Positions 1-12,700 of a DNA stretch of 64,000 nt are shown here, piece by piece. Source of the DNA: Caprella mutica (lineage: Eukaryota; Arthropoda; Malacostraca; Amphipoda; Caprellidae); the NCBI GenBank assembly GCA_947561585.1, contig CANNZV010001591.1, forward strand, positions 186,739 through 250,738, in the 5' to 3' direction. The position numbers and the translations under genes are program-made. The notes under the pieces are model-generated. The model was not told the origin of the DNA. It was given only the letters and a program-made list of their open reading frames with translations, and searched no databases. Within the stretch, counting starts at the first letter, position 1. Each line of letters starts with the position of its first letter.

Positions 1-3000
1 GTAAACTGTAAATAAAATACCTACTAAAGGCAGACTCAGGACTACAGAAACTGACTAGTGTTCTCTTAGAAATCCTCTATTTTTTTTGTTTTTGCTGATT
101 CAGCACTCCAGCAGAAACTGAGCAACATGTAATATCATGTATGGCAGTATGGGAGGAAATTGTGTTTTGTGTATTTTTCACACAGTAGCTAAGTGCAGAC
201 AGACTGGGCTAAATGCTGCAAATTAGAGATTTTCATTTTTCAAGTTCCCATTGTTTTATTTTTGTCACAGCCAATCTCAGGCCATTCTGCATAATAACAA
301 ATTGTCTCCTCATAGATTTTAATTCAAAATCTCCTTCATTATCTCTCTCAGAGATCTAAAATTTCTAAATTGGGCTCAGATTTGTCTCAGAGAATCTTGA
401 AAAAATGTTCCATATTCTGCTGGCCAATCTGCAGAATACCTAATGAGAATATGGAATGTATTTGTGATACTCTCTGCAAACAATTTTGAATGAATTCTTA
501 TATTTACATTAATTTTACTGTGATTCTGTGAACAATCTCTGATAACACTTAACCAAATTACCAATTGTAGCTAGTAACTTGCAGCTGACTAGCCCTCCAG
601 TATTTTAAATTTGGCAGAAATCCAACTCATAAGAAAAGTCCTATTTTCTCATAAGTAGAACAGTGAGAATCTTAGCCATAAGCCAAATAATTGGCTTGGG
701 TTTTTGACTTCTGGTGAGTTTCCTATATTACAATGTAACTGTTATATTGGATAGATTAATTAACTTTAGGCCTAAAGGTAATTGCTAATGGGACTTGTTA
801 AATATAGTAGTAGGCAAGTAATAATCTAGTCTAAAACCTCTGTTATTACCTTTGTTTTAATTATTAGTTATTGGCTGCTTCCATTCCTGGAGTGTCCCCT
901 CCGTCTATTCCTGTTACCAAGTTATTCTGGGAAGTACTGATTGACCTTTTAGCAGACATCATACATTGCCAGTCATGCCAAACTTCCTGTTGTAGCTAGA
1001 AATTGTGTAGAATATTTAGTCATTTAATTAACTCAATTCTACACAATAACTTTTAGGCAAGTTAATCACGGTCAGTGTTAACATATTGACTATTCACTTG
1101 GGTATATGGTATATGTATCTATGTAATTTATTAGATAGCTATGAGAGGAGGTACAGCTGTTCCCAGTCAATCAATGGGTTCAGTATGTCATCAGGTCTCA
1201 CTGAGCTAACACTGTCAGTGTGTTGCTCTCTTCACTTCTTCAGAGAATCTAAGACTCTTCCTGTGAGGGTAGAATGAGTATTAATGCCAAATGCTGCTAT
1301 TTTCTTCACTCCTATATAGTATCTACTTACCATTATATTTTATAGATAGTTGTCTAATATCAACATTAGCTATTTTTTAGTGTTTCACATTTTGACTATG
1401 TCTGCTCAGAAGTCAGTCTTAAACCGACATTTCCAAAATTTAATGTTTACATTATTGCTTCTGTATAACTTGCCAAGTGATAGCGAGAGGAGCCAAGTAA
1501 CTCTCTGTTTACTTATTGAGATCATTTCTATGTGATTTAATACATAGCTCACATTGTCACATTATAACTTGGGCTCACATAATTGACAGTGGTATATATT
1601 TGTACCACCTTGTCTATCATTAATAAATGTTAACCACTATGTAGTTAATGTGATAAACCAAAACATAATTTGAATATTTATTAATCATCTTTGAATTCTC
1701 ATCAGTTTGATCAATATTTTTATCTTCAATAGAATTAACTACAAAATCTTTAGATACTTTTTGTTAAAATATTTCTACTAAGTACTTAGCTACTCTTTTA
1801 TTTTTCATTATTTTCAACACAATGAATAATTCATTGGTTTATTAATATCTGTTTATATAATTGTTCTCTCTTTTTTGTGGATCTCTTGAGTTATTCATTC
1901 TTTAATTTATTGTTCTAAACCATACTAAAATTAATTATGGATTGTTCATGCTTATATCTGTGTTCACACTTTATCATTTATCCATGTTTCTATGTATTGA
2001 TCACACATCTATGGATTGTTCACAATTTTATAGATTATAAACTTTTATGGATTGCTCACACTTTTATACCTAGAAAAATAGGTATTATTATTTGTTTTTG
2101 TTGTTCACTCTTTTTTGTAATGTTGCACACAAATGTTTTCTGAATTGTTGTTCACAATTGTCAAAAATAAAAAAATCTACATAACAGTTCACTAGGTTAA
2201 GATGGTAGTTACAGTGTACAATTTTCAAAGCTATTCTCATTAACCATTTAATTATGCATTTCACAATACACAATAAACTAACAATAGTAGTGAAGTACTG
2301 CAGTACCTACCGTCTTTATTGTGCTGTCAGTTGGCTACATGTAAATGTCACCTCAATGAAGCTACAAGCTGTAATTACCTCCCTATGAATGGTTGCCATG
2401 GCTACCAGTGATATATTTACTCCATTGACTGTGTGGCATGTTACAGCCTCATCATTTGTTCTTCCTGGTGGGGAGGGAAAACAGCCCTTTTTATTGTTTG
2501 CATTCAATGACTGATTGGATGGTGCAGAAAAATAGAGAATTAAAATTAGGGAAATGTTTGGTTATTATATTTACCAGTGTATGTGTGCCATCAAAAATGT
2601 CATTTTTAACATCACTTTATTGAACACTGATAAAAGTTCAATTTATGTAATTATTATTATCATTGGCTCCACTATTACTATTCGGATATTTTCAACTGAG
2701 TGAAATTTTAAATTGGTTATTTAAACCATTTATTGAACTGATATCAGATTATTCTCATATCCATGCTATCAGCAGCTTGTCAAGCATATTATTAGGTTCA
2801 GTGTGACAGTCAGACAGATATTGCTCTTATTATATATAGTATTGATGCCATAATTATTTCTACTTTGTTTTATATGCCCAGAAATTTTTCTCTATAAACT
2901 TTTTATAGGCTTTGGGTTTCCCTAACCCTTTATTTTTCTTCTGATAATTTTTAATCACTTAAACTGAGTGTGAAAACTTGTGTGCTGAACTGTGAAGGGT

Positions 3001-4204
3001 TAATTTAACTTAATTATTCCTATCCTCATGAATCATTTAATATCTATCACTATATATTCACTATTCACGTATTTATCTGTATTTTTTTTCCCAATAAAAT
3101 TCCTTAAACATTAATACATTTCAGATAGCTAGTTAGCTACTATTAAAGTTATCATTTAATAGATTTGTTTGTCTTTAGTTGATATTGTGTTGCATGTGCA
3201 ATTGATGGCCATTAGCTACTCATATTGACGGAGAATAACAACTGTTCAATCTGACTGTCTGGAGAGACATGCAACTTTTCACTTCATCCTAAAATTACCA
3301 GTGAATTAAGAGTAGATCTTATTAAAGCCTCAAATTATGTACTTAAACTTGGGGAAGAGAGTCAAGAGACTGAGGAAAAGGCAGTTCTCTATTCTACAAT
3401 AGTGCTGGTAATTATAGTCCTTTGGAGAGCTATTTGTCTTTCCTTGGTAGGATCATTAGTAGCTGACTGGAAGAGAAGAAGAAGAGGTTATTTCTGTCCT
3501 TGTCTGAATATGAGAATTTATTTATAAATTTTCTTCTCAATGTGAATCAATAATGGTAGGACCTGGGGTCTTGATTTTGGGCAAAATGTTCTTGTTTATT
3601 CCATATAACTACTGAAGTCTCTTTCCAATTTTAATGTTTTTAAAACTTGACTAGTAGCTATTTCAAGGGTTAGCTATTTATTTTTACTTTGCTAGTCCTT
3701 CTTGTAATACATTAATGGTGTGGTAACTGTATTCACAATCAGGTTGTAAACTGATATATTGTTAAGTAGCTTCATTATTCATAATTATCTATTCTTAAAA
3801 TGATTTAATTTTAATTCTAAATGCTGCTAAAGTTTAATAATTATTATATTCTTATTTTTTAAATGACTGGAAAATGTGAAACGGTCTAATAACTCCAAAT
3901 TTACCCGACCTAATAAAATGCAATTCATTTTAATTGCTTTATTGTTCTCAGATTCCCCACAGGAAATATTTTTCCAGCAATGAAAGTATCGTGACTTCAT
4001 GATGTACCTCATTGTAATAATAAAGTTTGCCTTCAGATGATAAAGGTGAGTGCTAGAACTAAGGTTTTATATTGTTAGTGCACACTGAATGACCATAACC
4101 ATGGGGTAATATACCAATTTGACTTGCATTCTTCTTTTTCCCTATCAGGTTCTACTCTTAAACTGATAGCTAAGAATATTGGTGTGAGGAGAACTTTGCT
4201 AAAC
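1..4204. other. Region with no recognised coding exon, upstream of coiled-coil gene
   Basis: AT-rich sequence with only short, shadow-like open frames. I see no exon with convincing acceptor, donor and coding character. It holds one degraded half-copy of the dispersed MITE family described below (3837-3906). A possible 5' UTR exon may start after the acceptor-like CCTATCAG at 4141-4148, just before the start codon at 4205. The promoter of the downstream gene presumably lies here, but no core promoter element is convincing. Confidence 0.5.
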
Positions 4205-7200
4205 ATGGCTTGTTTCAGATGCTCTCAGTAAGTACATTTGATATATATATAAAGCCCTTTGAGGTGATATTGACTATCTACCTCATTACTTCTTTTATGC
4301 AGTACAACTTGTTAATAGTTTGTGTCTTTAGGTGTGGCTGTCGAGGTGATTCTGCTCTGCAAGATCACACTCTGCAGAAACTACAGCAGGAGATTATCAG
4401 AGCCACAGACACGAGCATGAAACTGAAGCAGGAGGTGAGGGAGAATGAGTGGTGTGGTGAGGGAGAATGAATGGTGTGGTGAGAGAGAATGAGTGGTGGG
4501 TGAGGGAGAATGAGTGGTGGGTGAGGGAGAATGAGTGGTGGGTGAGGGAGAATGAGTGGTGGGTGACGGAGAATGAGTGGTGGGTGAGGGAGAATGAGTG
4601 GTGGGTGAGGGAGAATGAGTGGTGGGTGAGGGAGAATGAGTGGTGGGTGAGGGAGAATGAGTGGTGTGGTGAGGGAGAATGAGTGGTGTGGTGAGGGAGA
4701 ATGAGTGGTGTGGTGAGGGAGAATGAGTGGTGTGGTGAGGGAGAATGAATAGTGTGGTGAGGGAGAATGAATAGTGTGGTGAGGGAGAATGAATCAGTTT
4801 CTAAAACAGTTCAAGAGATTGAATCAACTGGTCACAACATGAGAAAGAGAATGATACAGGTGGTATGAAAGTGAATGAAGAAGGCAAGATTTTAACATAT
4901 GTTCTATCTCAATATTGATTGCAGTTACAGAGGAGAGAGTGTGAGGTGAAGAGACTACAAGTGACTCTGGATAGCAAGGACAGAGAGCTGCACAAGTACA
5001 CCTGTCTGGGAGACATTCACGAGGGTCTCAAGATTAAGAGTCAGCACACTGAGCGCCTTTATGAGGACCTGCTCAGACAACACAATGACCTCAAGAAGAA
5101 GTTAAACTGTTAGTTCTAATTTCAACATTTAATTTATACTATCGCCATTCTTACTATATAGCTAACTGAAAGAAATTCTAGTGTTCAATTTCTAATGGAA
5201 AAAACAATATTTTTTAAAGTAAAAACTATCCATTATCTGTTCAATAATTGGGTAGCTAGAATAAAGTGGAAATCAGTTCACAATTTAACCATTGATTGTT
5301 ATCCTTGTTATTTTGATAACATTTTTATTGATGAAAAGGTGGATCATTAGCAAGAAAGTAGGTTTTGAAAAATAAATTATAAATTTGTATAGCTAGCTAT
5401 GTCCTCTAGCTACTAGATAATATGCACATAATTCACTATTTTCTAGCTACTATGGCTCATGTCTCACGCTTCAATGTATTTTAGTTATAACTGATAGTTG
5501 TATGACCACTAACTAGCATAAAATAAAGCATCCTAAGTTAAAACTCAAAGGAAATGACAACTCTAGTATGAGTATTGTAGCTTTTCTGCTTCCATGAGCT
5601 TGTCACTGACTGGTTGTAGGTGACTTTGTTCTTGGAGCCACTTTTCTTTCTGACTGCTTCTTCCAGTCCCTTGTATTTGATTTCCTTTTGACGTCAAAGA
5701 AATAGCCTTTTGTTGCTTCTAATTGTAGATTCTTGTCTCAGTGACTGTAAATATTTTGTTTCAGTAACTAGTTATCTTTTTCTGTGAAATCCCTTGTTCT
5801 AGTCACTAGTTTTGTTTTTCATTGACTGTACTTTTGCTTTTCAGTGACTGTAGATTTCCTTTTATAAATGTATATTTGTTTTCAGTGACTGTAGATTTCC
5901 TTTTATAACTGTATATTTGTTTTCAGTGACTGTAGATTTCCTTTTATAACTGTATATTTGTTTTCAGTGACTGTAGATTTCCTTTTATAACTGTATATTT
6001 GTTTTCAGTCACTGTAGATTTCCATTTATAAATGTATATTTGTTTTCAGTGACTGTAGATTTCCTTTTATAACTGTATATTTGTTTTCAGTGACTGTAGA
6101 TTTCCTTTTATAACTGTATATTTGTTTTCAGTGACTGTAGATTTCCTTTTATAACTGTATATTTGTTTTCAGTCACTGTAGATTTCCTTTTATAACTGTA
6201 TATTTGTTTTCAGTGACTGTAGATTTCCTTTTATAACTGTATATTTGTTTTCAGTGACTGTAGATTTCCTTTTATAACTGTATATTTGTTTTCAGTCACT
6301 GTAGATCTCCTTTTATAACTGTATATTTGTTTTCAGTCACTGTAGATCTCCTTTTATAACTGTATATTTGCTTTCAGTGACTGTAGATTTCCTTTTATAA
6401 CTGTATATTTGTTTTCAGTCACTGTAGATTTCCTTTTATAACTGTATATTTGTTTTCAGTGACTGTAGATTTCCTTTTATAACTGTATATTTGTTTTCAG
6501 TCACTGTAGATCTCCTTTTATAACTGTATATTTGTTTTCAGTCACTGTAGATTTCCTTTTATAACTGTATATTTGTTTTCAGTGACTGTAGATTTCCTTT
6601 TATAACTGTATATTTGTTTTCAGTGACTGTAGATTTCCTTTTATAAATGTATATTTGTTTTCAGTGACTGTAGATTTCCTTTTATAACTGTATATTTGTT
6701 TTCAGTGACTGTAGATTTCCTTTTATAACTGTATATTTGTTTTCAGTGACTAGATTTCCTTTTATAACTGTATATTTGTTTTCAGTCACTGTAGATTTCC
6801 TTTTATAACTGTATATTTGTTTTCAGTGACTGTAGATTTCCTTTTATAACTGTATATTTGTTTTCAGTGACTGTAGATTTCCTTTTATAACTGTATATTT
6901 GTTTTCAGTGACTGTAGATTTCCTTTTATAACTGTATATTTGTTTTCAGTCACTGTAGATTTCCTTTTATAACTGTATATTTGTTTTCAGTCACTGTAGA
7001 TTTCCTTTTATAACTGTATATTTGTTTTCAGTGACTGTAGATTTCCTTTTATAACTGTATATTTGTTTTCAGTCACTGGAGATTTCCTTTTATAACTGTA
7101 TATTTGTTTTCAGTGACTGTAGATTTCCTTTTATAACTGTATATTTGTTTTCAGTGACTGTAGATTTCCTTTTATAAATGTATATTTGTTTTCAGTGACT

Positions 7201-9743
7201 GTAGATTTCCTTTTATAACTGTATATTTGTTTTCAGTGACTGTAGATTTCCTTTTATAACTGTATATTTGTTTTCAGTGACTGTAGATTTCCTTTTATAA
7301 CTGTATATTTGTTTTCAGTGACTGTAGATTTCCTTTTATAAATGTATATTTGTTTTCAGTGACTGTAGATTTCCTTTTATAACTGTATATTTGTTTTCAG
7401 TGACTGTAGATTTCCTTTTATAACTGTATATTTGTTTTCAGTGACTGTAGATTTCCTTTTATAACTGTATATTTGTTTTCAGTGACTAGATTTCCTTTTA
7501 TAACTGTATATTTGTTTTCAGTGACTAGATTTCCTTTTATAACTGTATATTTGTTTTCAGTCACTGTAGATTTCCTTTTATAACTGTATATTTGTTTTCA
7601 GTCACTGTAGATTTCCTTTTATAACTGTATATTTGTTTTCAGTGACTGTAGATTTCCTTTTATAACTGTATATTTGTTTTCAGTGACTAGATTTCCTTTT
7701 ATAACTGTATATTTGTTTTCAGTCACTGTAGATTTCCTTTTATAACTGTATATTTGTTTTCAGTGACTGTAGATTTCCTTTTATAAATGTATATTTGTTT
7801 TCAGTGACTGTAGATTTCCTTTTATAACTGTATATTTGTTTTCAGTGACTGTAGATTTCCTTTTATAAATGTATATTTGTTTTCAGTGACTGTAGATTTC
7901 CTTTTATAACTGTATATTTGTTTTCAGTGACTGTAGATTTCCTTTTATAACTGTATATTTGTTTTCAGTGACTAGATTTCCTTTTATAACTGTATATTTG
8001 TTTTCAGTCACTGTAGATTTCCTTTTATAACTGTATATTTGTTTTCAGTGACTGTAGATTTCCTTTTATAACTGTATATTTGTTTTCAGTGACTAGATTT
8101 CCTTTTATAACTGTATATTTGTTTTCAGTCACTGTAGATTTCCTTTTATAACTGTATATTTGTTTTCAGTGACTGTAGATTTCCTTTTATAAATGTATAT
8201 TTGTTTTCAGTGACTGTAGATTTCCTTTTATAACTGTATATTTGTTTTCAGTGACTGTAGATTTCCTTTTATAACTGTATATTTGTTTTCAGTGACTGTA
8301 GATTTCCTTTTATAACTGTATATTTGTTTTCAGTGACTGTAGATTTCCTTTTATAAATGTATATTTGTTTTCAGTGACTGTAGATTTCCTTTTATAACTG
8401 TAGATTTGTTTTCAGTGACTGTAGATTTCCTTTTATAACTGTATATTTGTTTTCAGTGACTCTAGATCTCCTTTTATAACTGTATATTTGCTTTCAGTGA
8501 CTGTAGATTTCCTTTTATAACTGTATATTTGCTTTTCAGTGACTGTAGACAGTGGTCACGAGGCGATGCAAAGAGCTGTTCACCTCTCAGAGAAGTTACA
8601 GCAGGCTGCTCACACTAATGTGCAGTTGGAGGAGGTTTGCAATGACGCTACTAAAGCTCTCACACATACTGTAGCCTGTGCTAGGGTGAGCAACTGGTGA
8701 AGTAGTTGTCTTTTTTCACATCAGAAACACAGAGGGGTGTACAATTAGATATAGTAAGAAATGCCATAAAAATAAAGTGGTGAATTTGAATGTCCTAATT
8801 AGCGTTTGAAACCTACACTTTCAGGATGTAACTTGATAGCTACATAATATAAATATATCTACTATTAGCTATATGTAACTAGGTAAATGTAAAATTTTTA
8901 TTATACATACATGGGTAAATGTAGAAAATATGAATTTCTCTTTTACATTCAATAGTTAAATCAAGAGTTGTAGTTTGTTTGTTTATTTTATGTGTCTTCT
9001 ATTCTTTGGGATTATATATTTTCTTTGCTAGTTGTACCTCTATCTGTCTCTGATGTGACTAAAGATATCAATTTGACTTGTTAATGAAGTATTTATTATT
9101 TTTGAGTAAGAAATTTAATGTTTAGTCAATCTAGCCTCTCTAATTTCTATTCATTTTTTAAACTAGGGTAAATTTCAGTTTTCGGACAAATCCACATTTT
9201 CTATCATGTAGGAATGAAGTGTATAATTATTACTATAATGTTGAATATAAAATATGAAAAATAATCATCAAGTATTTATTTTTCTTACTTGGTAAAAAAT
9301 TTGAAACTGTCTGTGGTGAATGGAAGAGAAGGGGAGTGGCGTCCCTTGGACCCTGAACTGTTGTAATTTTGATTATATATTGTCCATTCTTTTTTCCATT
9401 TTTATCCCCGTTTTTAATCTACTCACAGTTTTAAATGATAGCTTTGGTTCCCAAACTGTTGTAATTTGGATTAGCTATAGATTGTCTGTCCTTTTTAATT
9501 TCCTTTTGATGTCAGAGATAGCTATGGCCTTTGGTTCTGAGGTAGTCTTTATACCCTCTACTACATGAATTCATTCTTCTTTCAACTAGTTTCTATTCGT
9601 ATCTTTCTCTATGCAATTCCCACTAAATGAGTTTCTCTCTACAGGGTAAACTGATGAGTGTGGAGAATAATCTGGACTCTCAACATCAACTCTACCATCT
9701 CATGAAGGAAGAACGGGACAGACTGCTGTCTGAGATTGTACAG
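4205..9743 (+). CDS. Coiled-coil gene, exons 1-5
   Basis: Exon 1 (4205-4227) is only 23 nt; its donor CTCTCA/gtaagt joins exon 2 (4332) in phase 2, rebuilding a CSQCGCRG stretch. Exon 2 ends ...KLKQE at 4434 directly against a donor minisatellite. Exon 3 (4925-5108) encodes a charged helix (LQRRECEVKRLQ...). Its donor must be aact/gttagt at 5108, because only that end keeps frame with exon 4. Exon 4 (8540-8685, TVDSGHEAMQ...) lies directly behind about 65 copies of its own acceptor. Exon 5 (9645-9743, GKLMSVENNL...) is in phase 0 on both sides. The DIRS element is inserted 27 nt after the exon 5 donor. Confidence 0.82.
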
Positions 9744-12700
9744 GTACTGCTCTGGAGTCTGGCTAAACAAATATTTGTTAGCAATACGAGTCCTGAGTTA
9801 AACATATTCCTTGTGCCGTTGGACTTTGATTTTATTCCCATTTTATCATAATTTTGCAATTTTTAAGCAATATTTGTCACTTTTTCGTGTTTTTAGTTAT
9901 TAAACATTCTCAATTCGTCAATCTCCATGTCACTATGCCATTTGGTTTGTGAGTTTGTGTGTGAATTAGCGTGCCTGCAATGCGACACTCAAGCCCCGCC
10001 CATCTGTATGGAAGCTACCAGCTCTAATCACTCGGTATATTCATTACGGCTTCTCATCTCGTGCAGAGAGGTTAGCCAGTGTTCTGCTACCAGCAATTGA
10101 ACTACGCATCACTGGTGAGTGATGAGTTTAACTGGTAGAGAGCTTTTTATTCCATATACATTTGCTCGTTAAGAGTTATTTTTCCCATTTAACTTCATTT
10201 TATATTTAGGTAGTTCTTATCCAGTATATGAAATGTTATCCCGTGCACTTTGGTTGAAAGAGAGTTAGGTAGTTTCTACCTAATTAATTACTCTTCAAAC
10301 AAACGCAGATTGGGTGGTCAACATTTCAAAAAATTTACTGTTGATGCCTACCTATTTAAAATGTTCCCCCGCGCTGTTTGGTTCAAGAATTGTATTTTGC
10401 TTTTCTTTATTTTACAAACGCTTTGGGTGGTTTAATTTATCTAATTATACCTAGATATTTTAAATGATTTTATTACGCGGTAGTTTTTATCCAGTGGTTA
10501 AATGAAACGTTATCCCGTGCTGTTTGGTTAAAAGAGAATTAGGTATTTTATACCTACCTAATTAATTACTCTCCAAACGCAATTTGGGTGGTCAACATTT
10601 CAAATAATACCTATACTGTTGTCAATTACCTACCTACGTAAAATATTTTTCCCGCGCTTTTTGGTTCAGGAATTGCACATTGCTTTTCTTTGTTACAAAT
10701 GCATTGGGTAGTTAATTTATCTAACTATAGATATTTTAACTGATTTATTACACGGCAGTTTTTATACATTGGTTAAATGAAACGTTATCCCGTGCATTTT
10801 GGTTAAAAGAGAATTAGGTATTTTATACCTAATTAATTACTCTCCAAACGCAATTTGGGTGGTCAACATTTCAAATAATAACTATTCTGTTGATAACTAC
10901 CTTGCTACGTGAAATATTTTTTCCCGCGCTTTTTGGTTCAAGAATTACAAATTGCTTTTCTTTGTTACAAATGCATTGGGTAGTTAATTTATCTAACTAT
11001 AGATATTTTAACTGATTTATTACACGGCAGTTTTTATACAGTGGTTAAATGAAACGTTATCCCGTGCATTTTGGTTAAAAGAGAATTAGGTATTTTATAC
11101 CTAATTAATTACTCTCCAAACGCAATTTGGGTGGTCAACATTTCAAATAATACCTATTCTGTTGATAACTACCTTGCTACGTGAAATATTTTTCCCGCGC
11201 TTTTTGGTTCAAGAATTACACATTGCTTTTCTTTGTTACAAATGCATTGGGTAGTTAATTTATCTAACTATAGATATTTTAACTGATTTATTACACGGCA
11301 GTTTTTATACAGTGGTTAAATGAAACGTTATCCCGTGCATTTTGGTTAAAAGAGAATTAGGTATTTTTATACCTAATTAATTACTCTCCAAACGCAATTT
11401 GGGTGGTCAACATTTCAAATAATACCTATACTGTTGATAACTACCTTGCTACGTGAAATATTTTTTTCCTCCGCTTTTTGGTTCAAGAATTGCACATTGC
11501 TTTTCTTTGTTACAAATGCATTGGCTACTTTAATTTATCTATTTATAGATTTTTTAAACGATTTTTATTACACGGTAGTTTTTATCCAGTGGTTATATGA
11601 AACGTTATCCCGTGCAGTTTGGTTAAAAGAGAATTAGGTATTTTATACCTAATTAATTACTCTCCAAACGCAGATCGGATGGTCAACATTTCAATTATAT
11701 ACTGTTGATACCTACCTACGTAAAAAAAAATCCACCTGTTTGGTTTGAGAAATTCAACAGTGTTTTCTCCTCAAACGCACTGGGTACATGAATTAATCTA
11801 TTCAGAGATATTTCATTGATAGGTATTCTAATCCAGTATAAGAAATATATATTCCTCTGTTCATGAGTGTTAACTCATTTGCTCCTGATTAATTAATCAA
11901 TCTCTGAACGCATTTGAGTTATAACCATTTCATTAATATACTGTTGATAACCTAGAATTCCATATCCCACCTCGTTTAATTGCAGAATAATTGCTTTTGT
12001 TCTAGCTATTATCGATGAACGTATTCGGATGTTTAACCTGTCTATAATCAAGTCAGTTATACAATCAGCATAGAATACAACAGCAATGTCTATATGATCT
12101 ATTCTAAACTCCCAATTCTTGAGCTGAAGTTTGTATTTTGGCACCTTCTCTCAATTATTGGAAAGTTATTGGTGCTTTATACAATCATAAGCTACCATTT
12201 GTCTACGTGTTTGTACATTTTCAAAACTATTCAATGGATATAACATGTTAATTGCACACCTAACAAGGATGTCAATTTTTATTTTCCTTTTGTTGTGCTA
12301 ACAGTTATTTACTCTCACTCAGATCGCCAAAATGTCGACTTGCCAATTAAAGGACTTCAGGTGCAAACACTCCTCTTGGTACAAGAAGTCCATTGTATCG
12401 AACACTATCAACCATCCCTGTGATAGGTGCTCCAAATGCATAAAAGGGAAACAAAAGTCTTACGATCCCTCAGAGTGTTCAGCATGCACCTTTTTCTTGT
12501 CCAATATGTTCCAAGAAAGCGATATCCAAATACCATGCATATCAGCTTGGCGAAGGTGGGAGGAGACCTATGTACAACTTAGGAGAAACAGTAGTAAATC
12601 TTCAAAAGCTGACTGTTCTTCATTTGTCTGGGTAAATATCATGTTTCCATTGAACTGAACTATTCTGCTAATTCTACCATATATGTACTCATTGAAGTTG

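Noticed and set aside
3245..3530. Open stretch without ATG (includes LIKASNYVLKLGEESQETEEKA-like reading) upstream of the coiled-coil gene.
   Set aside because: No convincing acceptor, and the second half reads as random hydrophobic sequence. The gene has its own start codon at 4205.
4037..4045. Possible 9-nt microexon between CTTCAG and gtgagt.
   Set aside because: It would carry stops in the phase needed by exon 2, and the start codon at 4205 is downstream. It could at most be 5' UTR.
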